Of a stretch of 64,000 nt of DNA, positions 50,804-59,638 are shown in pieces (position 1 is the stretch's first letter; each line of letters begins with the position of its first letter). Where the stretch lies: positions 1-64,000 of the forward strand of contig CALVBO010000007.1 of assembly GCA_944325835.1 (NCBI GenBank), read 5' to 3'. A model generated the notes under the pieces. The model searched no databases, had not been told where the DNA came from, and saw nothing but the letters and a program-made list of their open reading frames with translations. The translations under genes were made by a program, and so were the position numbers. Origin of the DNA: Candidatus Gastranaerophilales bacterium (GTDB lineage Bacteria; Cyanobacteriota; Vampirovibrionia; Gastranaerophilales; Gastranaerophilaceae).

Positions 50804-53188
50804 ATGGAATTAAGAAATAGTACAAGCACTCTCCTGCAAAACAGGAACATTGTTATGTTTGCAGTCACTTTTGCATTCATTCTCGGGGTAATATCGTTTT
50901 ACAACGGAATCGAAATACAGCTGGCAATTACCGTGACAGCAAGCATGATTTTGCTGCTCTATTTCAGACTGGTGCCGGTCAAATTTGCGATACTTGCCGT
51001 TGTGATGTTTTACCTCGGATTTTTCAACTCCTGTTTGCGGATAAAATCTTTTGATGAAGTTTCTCTGCTTGCACCCTCAAAAGTAACGCTGAACGGACAG
51101 ATTGTAAGCATTCCGGAGATTACCGGCTCAACAGGAAAATTCTACCTGCAAACACAAGGCGGTAAAGTTCTTGTAAGGGTTAAAGATAAAGAGAGAAATT
51201 TTTCAGACTTAAAAGTCGGTAATCACTATGAAATAAAAGGAAATCTCCGCCGTCCGGGGAAAGTCGGGAACCCGTCGCAATTTGACTATGCAAGATATCT
51301 TCAAAACCACGGGGCATATTCTGTGTTATACGCTAATGCTCAGGACTGCACAAAAATCCAATCTAAATTAAGTCCGAAATGGATTTTTCTGCAAAGACTC
51401 AATGATTTGAGAGGAAAAATTTTAAAAACACACAGTCTTTATCTAAAATCACCTAATCTGGAAATTCTTGGCGGTATCGTATTTGGCGATGATGCGGTTT
51501 CGCCTCCCGAACATATAAAAGAGTCATTTATAAATTCCGGTCTTTTGCATATTCTTGCCGCTTCCGGAATGAACGTTGCTTTTATTTATGGTTTCTGGTT
51601 TTTCTTTATGAGCAGACTGCGTGTTTCTTATAGGGTCACGCTGATTTCAGGAATTTTAGTTGTAATTCTTTACACACTTATGACCGGACTCGGCGCGTCA
51701 GTAGTCAGAGCCGCACTTATGCTTACTTTTGTGCTTGCCGGCAAACTTTTTGACCGTGATGCGCACAGTGTGTCGCTTCTTTCGTTTGTTGCGCTTTTAA
51801 TGCTGCTTTATAATCCGGCATACCTGAACGATGTCGGTTTTCAAATGTCATTTCTTGCAACGCTCGGAATTTTAACAACCGGCCAGACAGTTTACCACAA
51901 ATTTAAAGAAGTGAAACTTCCGGAAGCGGTTAAGGGAGATGTCAGTATTCCTGTTGTCGCGCAGGCGTGGGTTGCACCGACCCAGATGTTTTATTTCAAC
52001 ACATTTGCACCCTATTCGATTTTTGCAAATATCGCAATCATTCCGTTTTTGTGCGTGATAAGCTTTGGCGGCTTTATCAGTTCAATCCTTGCAATTTTCT
52101 ACCCGCTGACAAAACACATCTGCCACGCAATGGATTTTATAATAAACTTTTTCATCTCAGCGATTGTTAATATCTCAAACTTTTTTGCCGCAATAGAAGG
52201 TTCAATAATAACGACCCCGAAACCGGATATTTTACAAATACTGTTATACTATTTGCTGCTAGGCGTGATAACGCTTTTGATAAAATTCGGATTAGACAAA
52301 AAGATTTTGCTGACCGGCTGCGTCATTCTGGGGATTTTCTGTGCAACACTAATTCCTTTGCCAAACCATAACTTTGAAATTTTAGCGTTTGACGTACAAA
52401 ATGCGGATGCTTTTCTTGTAAAAACTCCGAAAAACGACTATTACGTAATTGATACCGGCAAATTTTCATACGGAAGCGCAAACCCGCAGGCTGCAATGAC
52501 TATCGGCAAATATATGAAAGATAACGGCATAAGAAAAATTAAAGGCCTGATTATAACGCATTTTGACAACGATCATGCCGGCGGCGGAGCATATTTTATT
52601 GAGAATTTCAGAGTTGAAAAGGTCTATCTGAACTCAACAAACCATAAAACAGTAACTGCGGCCTCTATTTACAACGCGCTTGATTTAACCGGTACTCCTT
52701 TTGAGATTGCGCAAAATAACCGGATAATAGAGGATGACGGCCGTTTCCGCATAACTCTTCTGCGCTCCGGTATCAGTGACAACGACAATGAAGATTCAGT
52801 CCAAACGCTGATGAGTTACAAGGATTTTGACATTCTGTTTACAGGTGATGCCGGCGTGAAAGGGTTTGAGAAAATAAAAGAATTTTTACCGGCAGACATT
52901 GAAGTCTTAAAAGTCGGACACCACGGCGCCAAAAATGTTACAAGTCACGAAATGCTTCAGAAAATAAATCCGCAAATTGCAATAATTTCAACCGGTCAAA
53001 ACCGATTCGGGCATCCGTCAAAGCAGACACTTGAAAATCTTTCCCGCTATGGTACAAAAGTTTTTAGAACAGACTATGACAACGCGATAAAAATTTCAAC
53101 CGACGGCAGAAAAATCAACACCTACACCTATAACGCAGAAAAACGGAAATTCATAAAAAAAAATGAAACAATAGAAAAAATGCCGTAG
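50804..53188 (+). CDS. comEC: ComEC/Rec2 family DNA uptake channel
   Basis: A 794-residue protein that moves one DNA strand through the inner membrane in natural transformation. It has N-terminal helices and an OB-like domain (about 60-180), the Competence membrane domain (about 210-500, GGIVFGDDAVSPPEHIKESF and SGLLHILAASGMNVAF), and a C-terminal metallo-beta-lactamase domain with LIITHFDNDHAGG and KVGHHGAKN. Together with PilD and pilin-like proteins it suggests competence. The start at ATG 50804 is uncertain because no Shine-Dalgarno is visible. Confidence 0.94.
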   Translation: MELRNSTSTLLQNRNIVMFAVTFAFILGVISFYNGIEIQLAITVTASMILLLYFRLVPVKFAILAVVMFYLGFFNSCLRIKSFDEVSLLAPSKVTLNGQIVSIPEITGSTGKFYLQTQGGKVLVRVKDKERNFSDLKVGNHYEIKGNLRRPGKVGNPSQFDYARYLQNHGAYSVLYANAQDCTKIQSKLSPKWIFLQRLNDLRGKILKTHSLYLKSPNLEILGGIVFGDDAVSPPEHIKESFINSGLLHILAASGMNVAFIYGFWFFFMSRLRVSYRVTLISGILVVILYTLMTGLGASVVRAALMLTFVLAGKLFDRDAHSVSLLSFVALLMLLYNPAYLNDVGFQMSFLATLGILTTGQTVYHKFKEVKLPEAVKGDVSIPVVAQAWVAPTQMFYFNTFAPYSIFANIAIIPFLCVISFGGFISSILAIFYPLTKHICHAMDFIINFFISAIVNISNFFAAIEGSIITTPKPDILQILLYYLLLGVITLLIKFGLDKKILLTGCVILGIFCATLIPLPNHNFEILAFDVQNADAFLVKTPKNDYYVIDTGKFSYGSANPQAAMTIGKYMKDNGIRKIKGLIITHFDNDHAGGGAYFIENFRVEKVYLNSTNHKTVTAASIYNALDLTGTPFEIAQNNRIIEDDGRFRITLLRSGISDNDNEDSVQTLMSYKDFDILFTGDAGVKGFEKIKEFLPADIEVLKVGHHGAKNVTSHEMLQKINPQIAIISTGQNRFGHPSKQTLENLSRYGTKVFRTDYDNAIKISTDGRKINTYTYNAEKRKFIKKNETIEKMP

Positions 53189-53276
53189 TAAGCCTTCAAT
53201 ACACACGACTATCTATTTACTTAACACTCTTACTACCAATCGACCTATTGCCTTAATGCCTTATTGACTTATTGCC

Positions 53277-53771
53277 TTAGTATTTATACTTACTGATTTC
53301 GACAAAATAATTTTCCAGCGCTACGTAACCGCGGTAAATTTCGTTTGAAAGATTTACATAATGGTTTGCAGAAAGGAACTTCAATTCTTTAGTCCGGATT
53401 TCCAGAATTTCATCAGCATCAGCACGAAGCTTGGCATCAGGACTTGCTGACCACTTTTGCAACAGCGCCAGCTCTTCAAACATCTGCTTTACGGTCGTAA
53501 ATTCCAGGGTATTAAAATCATATTTATCAAGAAGCGCCTTTTCAGTCTTTGTAATCCTGCCGCTGACAGCCTGAAATTTAAAAACACGCTTGATAATAAC
53601 ATAGTTATCAGCAAGCTTTTTATGTGAAAGCGGGATGTTATTTTTCGCAATCAAAGCTGAAAAAGAACGCGACGTAAATACATCATCTGCGTGCGAAAAC
53701 GAACTTTTCGACGTCAAATCCAACCCTGATTTATTTTCCAAAATTTCATCCATCATAAAAAAATCCCTCAT
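53277..53771 (-). CDS. hypothetical helical protein, 164 aa
   Basis: A charged, mainly helical protein with no signal peptide or cysteines. It runs from MRDFFMMDEI to EIYRGYVALENYFVEISKYKY and has a centre rich in Leu/Lys heptads. No family is recognised. AAGGA eight bases before ATG 53771 supports the start rather than the ATG six codons earlier. It is divergent from dnaB, and a short run of TTGCCTTATTG repeats lies after its stop. Confidence 0.65.
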   Translation of the reverse strand: MRDFFMMDEILENKSGLDLTSKSSFSHADDVFTSRSFSALIAKNNIPLSHKKLADNYVIIKRVFKFQAVSGRITKTEKALLDKYDFNTLEFTTVKQMFEELALLQKWSASPDAKLRADADEILEIRTKELKFLSANHYVNLSNEIYRGYVALENYFVEISKYKY

Positions 53772-53897
53772 GCTTTCGTCCTTCATCATAGGACAATATA
53801 AAATTTTAGGCTAGTATTTAAGGCAAATTTTTAACATTTTTTAAAGAAACTTGGAAAAGTAAAATGTTTCCACTAAATTATTATAAGGGGGAAAATC

Positions 53898-55292
53898 ATG
53901 GCATTTGTAAAAGATAAAAAAGAATTTAATAACGTCAATCCCGACGCGCTTCCGCCGCAGAGCGTTGAGGCGGAAGAAGCTGTTCTGGGGGCAATTTTGA
54001 AACAGCCGAACGTTCTCAACAAAATCGTTGAGATGCTGCGTCCGGATTCCTTTTACATGCCTGCACACAGATACATATATGAGGCAATGAAACACCTTTA
54101 CGATTCAAACGAAAATATCGATATCGTATCGGTTTCGGAAACCCTCAACTACAATTCAAAGCTTGAGAGCGTCGGCGGCCGCGCTTATATCAACGACCTT
54201 CTTGCAAACACGGTCACAACCGCAAACGTAAAATATTACGCAAAAATTATTATGGAAAACGCGATTAAACGCTCTCTTATCAGCGCTGGTTCCGAAATCG
54301 TTGCAAGCGGCTACGAAAAACAAATGACGGTCGATGAAGCCCTCGACAGCGCAGAAAGGTTAATCTTTGACATAGCTTCAAAAAAATCAACCTCGGACCT
54401 CGTCCACGTTAAAGATATCGTCCTTGATACATACCAGAAAATTGAATACAACTATGAACACAAAGGCGAACTCACGGGCGTTGCTACCAAATTCTACGAA
54501 CTTGACGCAATGACCAACGGACTTCATAAATCCGATTTAATAATTATCGCGGCCCGCCCTGCAATGGGTAAAACCGCCTTTGCGCTGAACATTGCGCAAA
54601 ACGTAGCAATTCAGTCAAAAGTTCCGGTTGCGATATTCTCGCTTGAAATGTCAAAGCAACAGTTAATGCAGCGTATGCTATGCTCGGAAGCCGAAGTTGA
54701 TACCCAGCGTCTGAAAACAGGCAACATGCAAAGCAAAGACTGGGAAAAACTTGCCAATGCAATGAACGAATTTTCACAGGCGCCGATTTACATTGACGAC
54801 ACAAGCGGCTGTACAATTACGGATTTACGTGCAAAATGCCGCCGTCTGAAAATGAAAGAAAAAAATCTCGGGCTTATTGTTATCGACTACCTGCAATTAA
54901 TGGAAGGTTCCGGCAGAGAAGACCGTATGCAGCAGATTTCAGCGATTTCGCGCGGTCTGAAAATTCTTGCCCGCGAACTTGATGTTCCTGTAATCGCGCT
55001 TTCGCAGCTCTCTCGTGCAGTTGAAAGCAGAACCGACAAACGTCCTATGCTCTCAGACCTTCGTGAATCCGGCGCAATCGAACAGGACGCAGATATCGTA
55101 ATGTTTATTTACCGTGACGATTATTATAAAAAGGTTGAGGAAGAAGGCGAAGAAGCGGCAGCGAAATCTGCAAACGGCGAATCCGAAATCATTATTGCAA
55201 AACACAGAAACGGACCTGTCGGCAACGTAAAACTCCTCTTCCAGGGCAATATTACAAAATTCAAAAACCCGATTAAAACAGATGTGTTTTAA
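53898..55292 (+). CDS. dnaB: replicative DNA helicase DnaB
   Basis: The hexameric helicase that unwinds the fork. The N-terminal domain (about 10-115) starts with PPQSVEAEEAVLGAILKQPN; the RecA-like domain has IIAARPAMGKTAFALNIAQN (Walker A), LIVIDYLQLM (Walker B), and ALSQLSRAVESRTDKRPMLSDLRESGAIEQDAD. The 464 residues fit an intein-free DnaB. GGGGG about eight bases before the ATG gives the ribosome binding site. Followed by a convergent small XRE gene. Confidence 0.97.
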   Translation: MAFVKDKKEFNNVNPDALPPQSVEAEEAVLGAILKQPNVLNKIVEMLRPDSFYMPAHRYIYEAMKHLYDSNENIDIVSVSETLNYNSKLESVGGRAYINDLLANTVTTANVKYYAKIIMENAIKRSLISAGSEIVASGYEKQMTVDEALDSAERLIFDIASKKSTSDLVHVKDIVLDTYQKIEYNYEHKGELTGVATKFYELDAMTNGLHKSDLIIIAARPAMGKTAFALNIAQNVAIQSKVPVAIFSLEMSKQQLMQRMLCSEAEVDTQRLKTGNMQSKDWEKLANAMNEFSQAPIYIDDTSGCTITDLRAKCRRLKMKEKNLGLIVIDYLQLMEGSGREDRMQQISAISRGLKILARELDVPVIALSQLSRAVESRTDKRPMLSDLRESGAIEQDADIVMFIYRDDYYKKVEEEGEEAAAKSANGESEIIIAKHRNGPVGNVKLLFQGNITKFKNPIKTDVF

Positions 55293-55312
55293 TCATTTTT
55301 GCAATTAATGTA

Positions 55313-55534
55313 TTACTTTTTCAGAGGTAAAAGGGTGTTCAGGTCCACATCCAAAGCCAGGGCTATGGAAATAATTGTATCAAGAGTTGGATTTGTAACC
55401 CCGCGCTCAATTCTACTTAGTGTATCGGTTGACAATCCCGTTTTTAGAGAAAGCTGCACATGAGTCAGTCCTTTTCTGGCTCTTTCTGCTTTCATATTAC
55501 TAGCGAACTCTTTAAAATATTTATCAAAACTCAT
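55313..55534 (-). CDS. small XRE-family HTH protein
   Basis: A 73-residue regulator with a single Cro/C1 HTH: MKAERARKGLTHVQLSLKTGL, then TDTLSRIERGVTNPTLDTIISIALAL. ATG 55534 is preferred because TATAAT ends six bases before it (55541-55546 on the minus strand), giving a leaderless mRNA. It is divergent from the 61-residue gene, whose promoter lies in the same gap, so mutual regulation is likely. Confidence 0.85.
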   Translation of the reverse strand: MSFDKYFKEFASNMKAERARKGLTHVQLSLKTGLSTDTLSRIERGVTNPTLDTIISIALALDVDLNTLLPLKK

Positions 55535-55551
55535 ATTTGTATTATAGCCTA

Positions 55552-55580
55552 TTGACATTTAGTATTGCTCGGCATATATT
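55552..55580 (+). promoter_or_regulatory. promoter of the 61-residue gene
   Basis: TTGACA (55552-55557), a 17-bp spacer and TATATT (55575-55580). The minus-strand TATAAT of the XRE gene lies just to its left, so the two divergent promoters nearly abut and could be controlled by one bound protein. Confidence 0.75.
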
Positions 55581-55628
55581 CTTACTAACTAAGTATATAT
55601 CATTTAAAACTACGAAAGGAATACGACT

Positions 55629-55814
55629 ATGGACGACAAAACTAGAGTAGAACTTTACAAAAAGGTTAACGGAAAACTTGAAGCAACAATGGATTGCATG
55701 AGAAATCTGTTCGAAGAAATGACTGAAATTCAAAGCAACATTTACACGATGTTCTATATTTTGCACCTCGCAAACAAGGACATTGAAGGCGCTGTCACTA
55801 TTGACGCAGACTAG
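55629..55814 (+). CDS. small hypothetical protein, 61 aa
   Basis: The product is largely alpha-helical and charged, with MDDKTRVELYKKVNGKLEAT followed by a Met-rich second helix, and no membrane segment. AAAGGA eight bases before the ATG and a strong promoter 50 bases upstream make expression very likely. No family is recognised. Its pairing with a divergent XRE regulator resembles small regulated stress or toxin-antitoxin-like modules, but no toxin fold can be identified. Confidence 0.7.
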   Translation: MDDKTRVELYKKVNGKLEATMDCMRNLFEEMTEIQSNIYTMFYILHLANKDIEGAVTIDAD

Positions 55815-55837
55815 GTTTTTATTCTATAATTGTAACC

Positions 55838-56767
55838 ATGAAAAGAGTTTTATTACTAATTGCGATAGGGTTCTTAGGGAGCGGTATTTTGGCTCAGCCG
55901 GCACAGGCAGGCGTGATTTCAGCCTGGAAAGAAAACGCCGCGGTCAGAAAAGAACTCAAAAATACAGAAAAAGAAATTAAAGCCTGCTTTGAATTACAAA
56001 TAAAATATTCTAATGAACATAACTGGGATAAGCTAAAAGAGTTTTACGCGGACAAATACAGAAATTCCGATGCGTTTGACAAAAATACAACGTTCAAAAT
56101 CATCAAAGAAAATTACGAAACTTATCCGGATTTAAAAATGGCGCTTCAAATCAATATGCTGGACGTTAACGGCGATTTTGCAACGGTTGACGTTTATGAG
56201 TATGCTGAAGCACATGACATTAAACGTGATGATCTGGAAGATTTAACCGGCGATTTGGAAGCGTTTGCGCACACTATATATTTCCTTGAAAAAATAGACG
56301 GCAAGTGGCTTATCACGGCGGAGCAGGCTATTGAAGAAAATAATTCCATAATCTTCGGGGAAGCAAAATATCTTGATTTGAAACTAACAGCCCCGATGAT
56401 TGTAGGTGCAGGTGAAAGCTATTCTTCAACGCTTTCTATAAACAATCTTCCGCGGCAGGCGCTTGTTATGGGCGCGATTACGCAATCACCGGCAGTTTTC
56501 CCGCTAAAAGAGGATGAGGAAAGCTACAGGGTTCTTGAAGATGTTGAACTGGAGAGAATTTTTACCGCAAATAAGGACAATATTAACGAATACAATATAG
56601 CTTCAATCGGAATAACCCGCGGGCAGCCTATTCCGGACGGAGCTGTAAAATTATATATGAGCGGGCTGGCGTTTATGATGACAAGGGTCAACGTAATTCC
56701 GGAGAACAAATTCTTCCAGCCGGCTGACAACGATGATGACGATGGGGAAAATGATGATAAAGACTAA
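55838..56767 (+). CDS. exported hypothetical protein with NTF2-like region
   Basis: A 309-residue protein with a signal peptide (MKRVLLLIAIGFLGSGILAQ, cleavage near AQA-GV). The region from about 45 to 150, with CFELQIKYSNEHNWDKLKEF and DVYEYAEA, followed by KIDGKWLIT, resembles SnoaL/NTF2-like pockets. A second beta-rich domain follows and the tail is acidic (DNDDDDGENDDKD). It is probably periplasmic. Function is unknown. The stop overlaps lspA by 17 bases, so it is transcribed with lspA and rluD. Confidence 0.75.
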   Translation: MKRVLLLIAIGFLGSGILAQPAQAGVISAWKENAAVRKELKNTEKEIKACFELQIKYSNEHNWDKLKEFYADKYRNSDAFDKNTTFKIIKENYETYPDLKMALQINMLDVNGDFATVDVYEYAEAHDIKRDDLEDLTGDLEAFAHTIYFLEKIDGKWLITAEQAIEENNSIIFGEAKYLDLKLTAPMIVGAGESYSSTLSINNLPRQALVMGAITQSPAVFPLKEDEESYRVLEDVELERIFTANKDNINEYNIASIGITRGQPIPDGAVKLYMSGLAFMMTRVNVIPENKFFQPADNDDDDGENDDKD

Positions 56768-57221
56768 CACAACAAAAATTATATACTTCATAACCTGTTT
56801 TGTGTTTTTTATCATTGTTGATTTGTACCTTTCAAACCTGCTGGTAAGGGCAATGGCGCACGGGCTGCATTTTAATACGCCTGTTTTAAAGCTGCATTAT
56901 CTTGAAAACACGGGCGCGGCGTTTAATATTTTGCGTGACGCAAGAGAAGTCCTTATTATTTTCTCGGCAAGCGCGATTACTCTGCTTTTTGTTTATGTAA
57001 TTAACAATTTGCAAAAACTCTCTACAATGTCGCTTTTCTGGATTGCGCTTCTGTGTGCGGGAACTTTCGGTAATATGCACGAAAGAATAGCTATCGGCTG
57101 CGTTAGAGATTTCTTTGAGCTGACTTTTGTTAATTTTCCGGTATTTAATATTTCGGATATTATGATTAATATCAGCGTTATCGCACTTGTGATAATAATT
57201 TTATTCAAAAAGGTCAAGTAA
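56751..57221 (+). CDS. lspA: lipoprotein signal peptidase (signal peptidase II)
   Basis: LspA removes signal peptides from prolipoproteins in the inner membrane; candidates here include the M16 peptidase. The 156 residues have four helices and the motifs LENTGAAFNIL, NMHERIAIGCVRDFF and NFPVFNISDIMI, which contain the two catalytic Asp residues. The usual Asp of GNxxDR is Glu here. Several in-frame ATGs lie within the previous gene, so the exact start is uncertain. It ends one base before rluD, with which it is commonly paired. Confidence 0.9.
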   Translation: MMIKTNTTKIIYFITCFVFFIIVDLYLSNLLVRAMAHGLHFNTPVLKLHYLENTGAAFNILRDAREVLIIFSASAITLLFVYVINNLQKLSTMSLFWIALLCAGTFGNMHERIAIGCVRDFFELTFVNFPVFNISDIMINISVIALVIIILFKKVK

Positions 57222-57222
57222 A

Positions 57223-58134
57223 ATGTTTACTGTCACAGTTGATGAAAACAATGAAGGCAAACGGCTTGATACGTTTCTGGCAGAAGTATCCGAAAATCTT
57301 TCGCGCTCAAAAATTCAATCGTTGATAAAATCCGGCGCGGTTAAAATTAACGGCGGAGAGAAAAAATCCTCTTATATTCTTCGGGAAAACGACAAAATTG
57401 AAATGACGCTTCCGGAAACCGAAGAAATAAAAATTGAGCCGGAAAACATTCCGCTTGAGATTGTTTATGAAGATGAAAACATGCTTGTTGTCAACAAACC
57501 TTCCGGAATGCTTACGCACCCGACGACGCAGGAGCGCAGCGGAACGCTTGTCAATGCGCTTTTATATAAGTACGGCAGCAACTTATCAGACATAAACGGT
57601 GAATTTCGCCGCGGAATTTTGCACCGGCTTGACCGGAACACGTCAGGGCTTTTAATGATAGCGAAAAACAATGCCGCGCACGAATTTCTGGCAGAACAAA
57701 TTAAAAACCACACAATAACAAAAAAATACCGTGCAATAGTGAACGGCAACTACAAAGAGGATTATGAAGAAATAAATCTTCCAATCGGCAGGCACCCGAA
57801 AGTTACGCACAAAATGGCGGTTGTGCCGGACGGGAAAGAAAGCCGGACAATTGTCAGAGTTCTTGAACGGTTTAAAGACGCGACATATCTGGAATTAACA
57901 CTGATTACAGGCAGAACCCACCAGATAAGGGTTCATCTTTCGCACAAAAAGCATCCGGTCTACAACGACACGCTATACGGCGGTACGGGTAAAGCCTCCA
58001 CCGAAGAACAGGTCTTGCAATCCTATTATCTTAAGTTTACAAAGCCGTTTTCTAAAGAGATAATAGAACTTGAGATTCCGCCGGATGAAAAATTTACAAA
58101 AGTTTTAAACTATTTGAAAAACAGGGGTAAATAA
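57223..58134 (+). CDS. rluD: RluD-family 23S rRNA pseudouridine synthase
   Basis: A 303-residue enzyme isomerising uridines, in RluD at 1911, 1915 and 1917 of 23S rRNA. An S4 domain (about 12-75, RLDTFLAEVSENLSRSKIQSL) precedes the catalytic domain with LHRLDRNTSGLLMIAKN (catalytic Asp), and TGRTHQIRVHLSHKKHP near the end. The site specificity is inferred from family, since RluC and RluA are close relatives. It follows lspA by one base. Confidence 0.93.
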   Translation: MFTVTVDENNEGKRLDTFLAEVSENLSRSKIQSLIKSGAVKINGGEKKSSYILRENDKIEMTLPETEEIKIEPENIPLEIVYEDENMLVVNKPSGMLTHPTTQERSGTLVNALLYKYGSNLSDINGEFRRGILHRLDRNTSGLLMIAKNNAAHEFLAEQIKNHTITKKYRAIVNGNYKEDYEEINLPIGRHPKVTHKMAVVPDGKESRTIVRVLERFKDATYLELTLITGRTHQIRVHLSHKKHPVYNDTLYGGTGKASTEEQVLQSYYLKFTKPFSKEIIELEIPPDEKFTKVLNYLKNRGK

Positions 58135-58146
58135 GAGGGTAAATCT

Positions 58147-58455
58147 ATGAAAATATTTTTAACATTAATACAAATTTTAGCAGCAGCGCTCGTAATTTTC
58201 TGGGGCTGGTACTACTACCAGAACGGAACCGCAAACATCGTATACGGGGCGGCAGAATGCTTTACCGGCGTAATCTGGGGGATTGCACTTGTTTCAGGCA
58301 GTCTGAAAAAACAGGCAGGTAAAATTTCAGCAATTGAGCGCAAGCAGGAAAAAGACTCTATAAGTTCAACCGAAAGTCAGGCAAAAGTAAAAGTTCTGGA
58401 AGCCAAAATCCAAACACTTGAAAAAGCGCTTGAAAACGCTCTAAAGGGTAAGTAA
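58147..58455 (+). CDS. small membrane-anchored coiled-coil protein, 102 aa
   Basis: Two hydrophobic helices (about 4-22 and 30-50) are followed by a charged coiled-coil tail with KVLEAKIQTLEKALENALKGK. No family is recognised. It follows rluD by 12 bases with GAGGG in the gap, so it is probably the last gene of the lspA-rluD operon. Its 3' end overlaps the convergent nucleotidyltransferase gene by 15 bases. Confidence 0.7.
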   Translation: MKIFLTLIQILAAALVIFWGWYYYQNGTANIVYGAAECFTGVIWGIALVSGSLKKQAGKISAIERKQEKDSISSTESQAKVKVLEAKIQTLEKALENALKGK

Positions 58456-59526
58456 AAATCTTATTTCGTCGTCACGCGTCATATCCGGATGCTGCAACTT
58501 TTCCCTCAAAACCGCGTCAAAAATTTCCGCGTATTGTTTTGACGGCTTAATTCCAAGCGCCAATAAATCTTCACCGGTTATAGAAATTTTTATATCTTTT
58601 AGCGTTGCAACATATCTGGAAACCGGAGCTTTATCCACCCAGACACCATACATTGCAACGGTTTCCGGAGCAACGGAGGAGAATGCTTTATAAATATCAA
58701 AATCATTTTCGAATTTTTGCCCGCGAAGTTCCATAAAATCTTTTAAAATCCGCTGTTCTATTTTGGTTAATTCCAAAATTGATAAATCTAAAACACCAAC
58801 GTATACTATCCACGGGTTTCGTACACCGACAATATTGACAATTTCCGAAACATTCACCGCTGGACGCACAATGCCGCGCGGGGAAACAAGTTTATAAATT
58901 CCTTCGTCGTAAAAACGCTCAAAAGCCTCCTGCGAATTCAAATTAAAGGTTTCCATAAGTTCTTTTTTGATACGTTTATAACACATGTCATAGTTGATAT
59001 TTTGCAGATATTCTTCCTGAAGTTTGCGCGTATGTTCTTCAAGTTTAAAGCCGAAACGCACAGAAAATTTTAACGCACGGATTATTCTTGTCGGATCGTC
59101 AATAAAGCTTCTATCATGCAGAACCCTGAGCACTCCGGCCTTCAAATCCTCAAGTCCGCCGGTATAGTCAATAATTTCAGCCGTCATAACCGATTTTGCA
59201 AGAGCATTCAGCGTAAAATCACGCCGAAAGACATCATCTTTCAGCGGACATCCAATTTTATCAACAACCGGAAGATGCCCCGGACGCGGATAAGTTTCAC
59301 TTCTGGTAGACGCAAAATCAATTTCTTCTGCGCCAATTTTCACCCTGACCGTACCAAAATCCGGATTAACCCTCACGACTTTCCCAAAACCGGAGCAGTG
59401 CTCAATAGCATTGCCTTCATAAACAATATCCACATCAAAACTCGCCCGCCCGAGAAGTTCATCCCGAACCACTCCGCCGATATAAAAAAGTTTTCCCGAA
59501 TTGTCTACAATATTAAGCTTTTTCAT
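58441..59526 (-). CDS. class II tRNA nucleotidyltransferase family protein (second copy, no HD domain)
   Basis: A 361-residue enzyme with FYIGGVVRDELLGRASFDVDIVYEG (GGxxRD and the catalytic DVD), FRRDFTLNALAKS, and DDPTRIIRALKFSVRFGF. The C-terminal half is helical and lacks an HD domain, unlike the copy at 14.2 kb. Two such proteins in one genome suggest split CC-adding and A-adding activities, as known in some Cyanobacteria, Aquifex and Deinococcus. TATAAT ends six bases before the ATG with an extended-10 TG and no Shine-Dalgarno, so the mRNA is probably leaderless. Confidence 0.85.
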   Translation of the reverse strand: MKKLNIVDNSGKLFYIGGVVRDELLGRASFDVDIVYEGNAIEHCSGFGKVVRVNPDFGTVRVKIGAEEIDFASTRSETYPRPGHLPVVDKIGCPLKDDVFRRDFTLNALAKSVMTAEIIDYTGGLEDLKAGVLRVLHDRSFIDDPTRIIRALKFSVRFGFKLEEHTRKLQEEYLQNINYDMCYKRIKKELMETFNLNSQEAFERFYDEGIYKLVSPRGIVRPAVNVSEIVNIVGVRNPWIVYVGVLDLSILELTKIEQRILKDFMELRGQKFENDFDIYKAFSSVAPETVAMYGVWVDKAPVSRYVATLKDIKISITGEDLLALGIKPSKQYAEIFDAVLREKLQHPDMTRDDEIRFLLTL

Positions 59527-59638
59527 AGAATTATTATACCATTAAAAGTTGTAATTTAAAAGTTGCGTTTTAACAGTGTTTGTAATACATTTAAGTTATA
59601 AGATACGCAATTAGCTCAAAGAAGGAGGAAGCTAGTTT

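Noticed and set aside
53221..53280. Clustered TTGCCTTATTG motifs, also near 40905-40981
   Set aside because: Too short and irregular to call a repeat family; noted only as low-complexity similarity between two intergenic regions.
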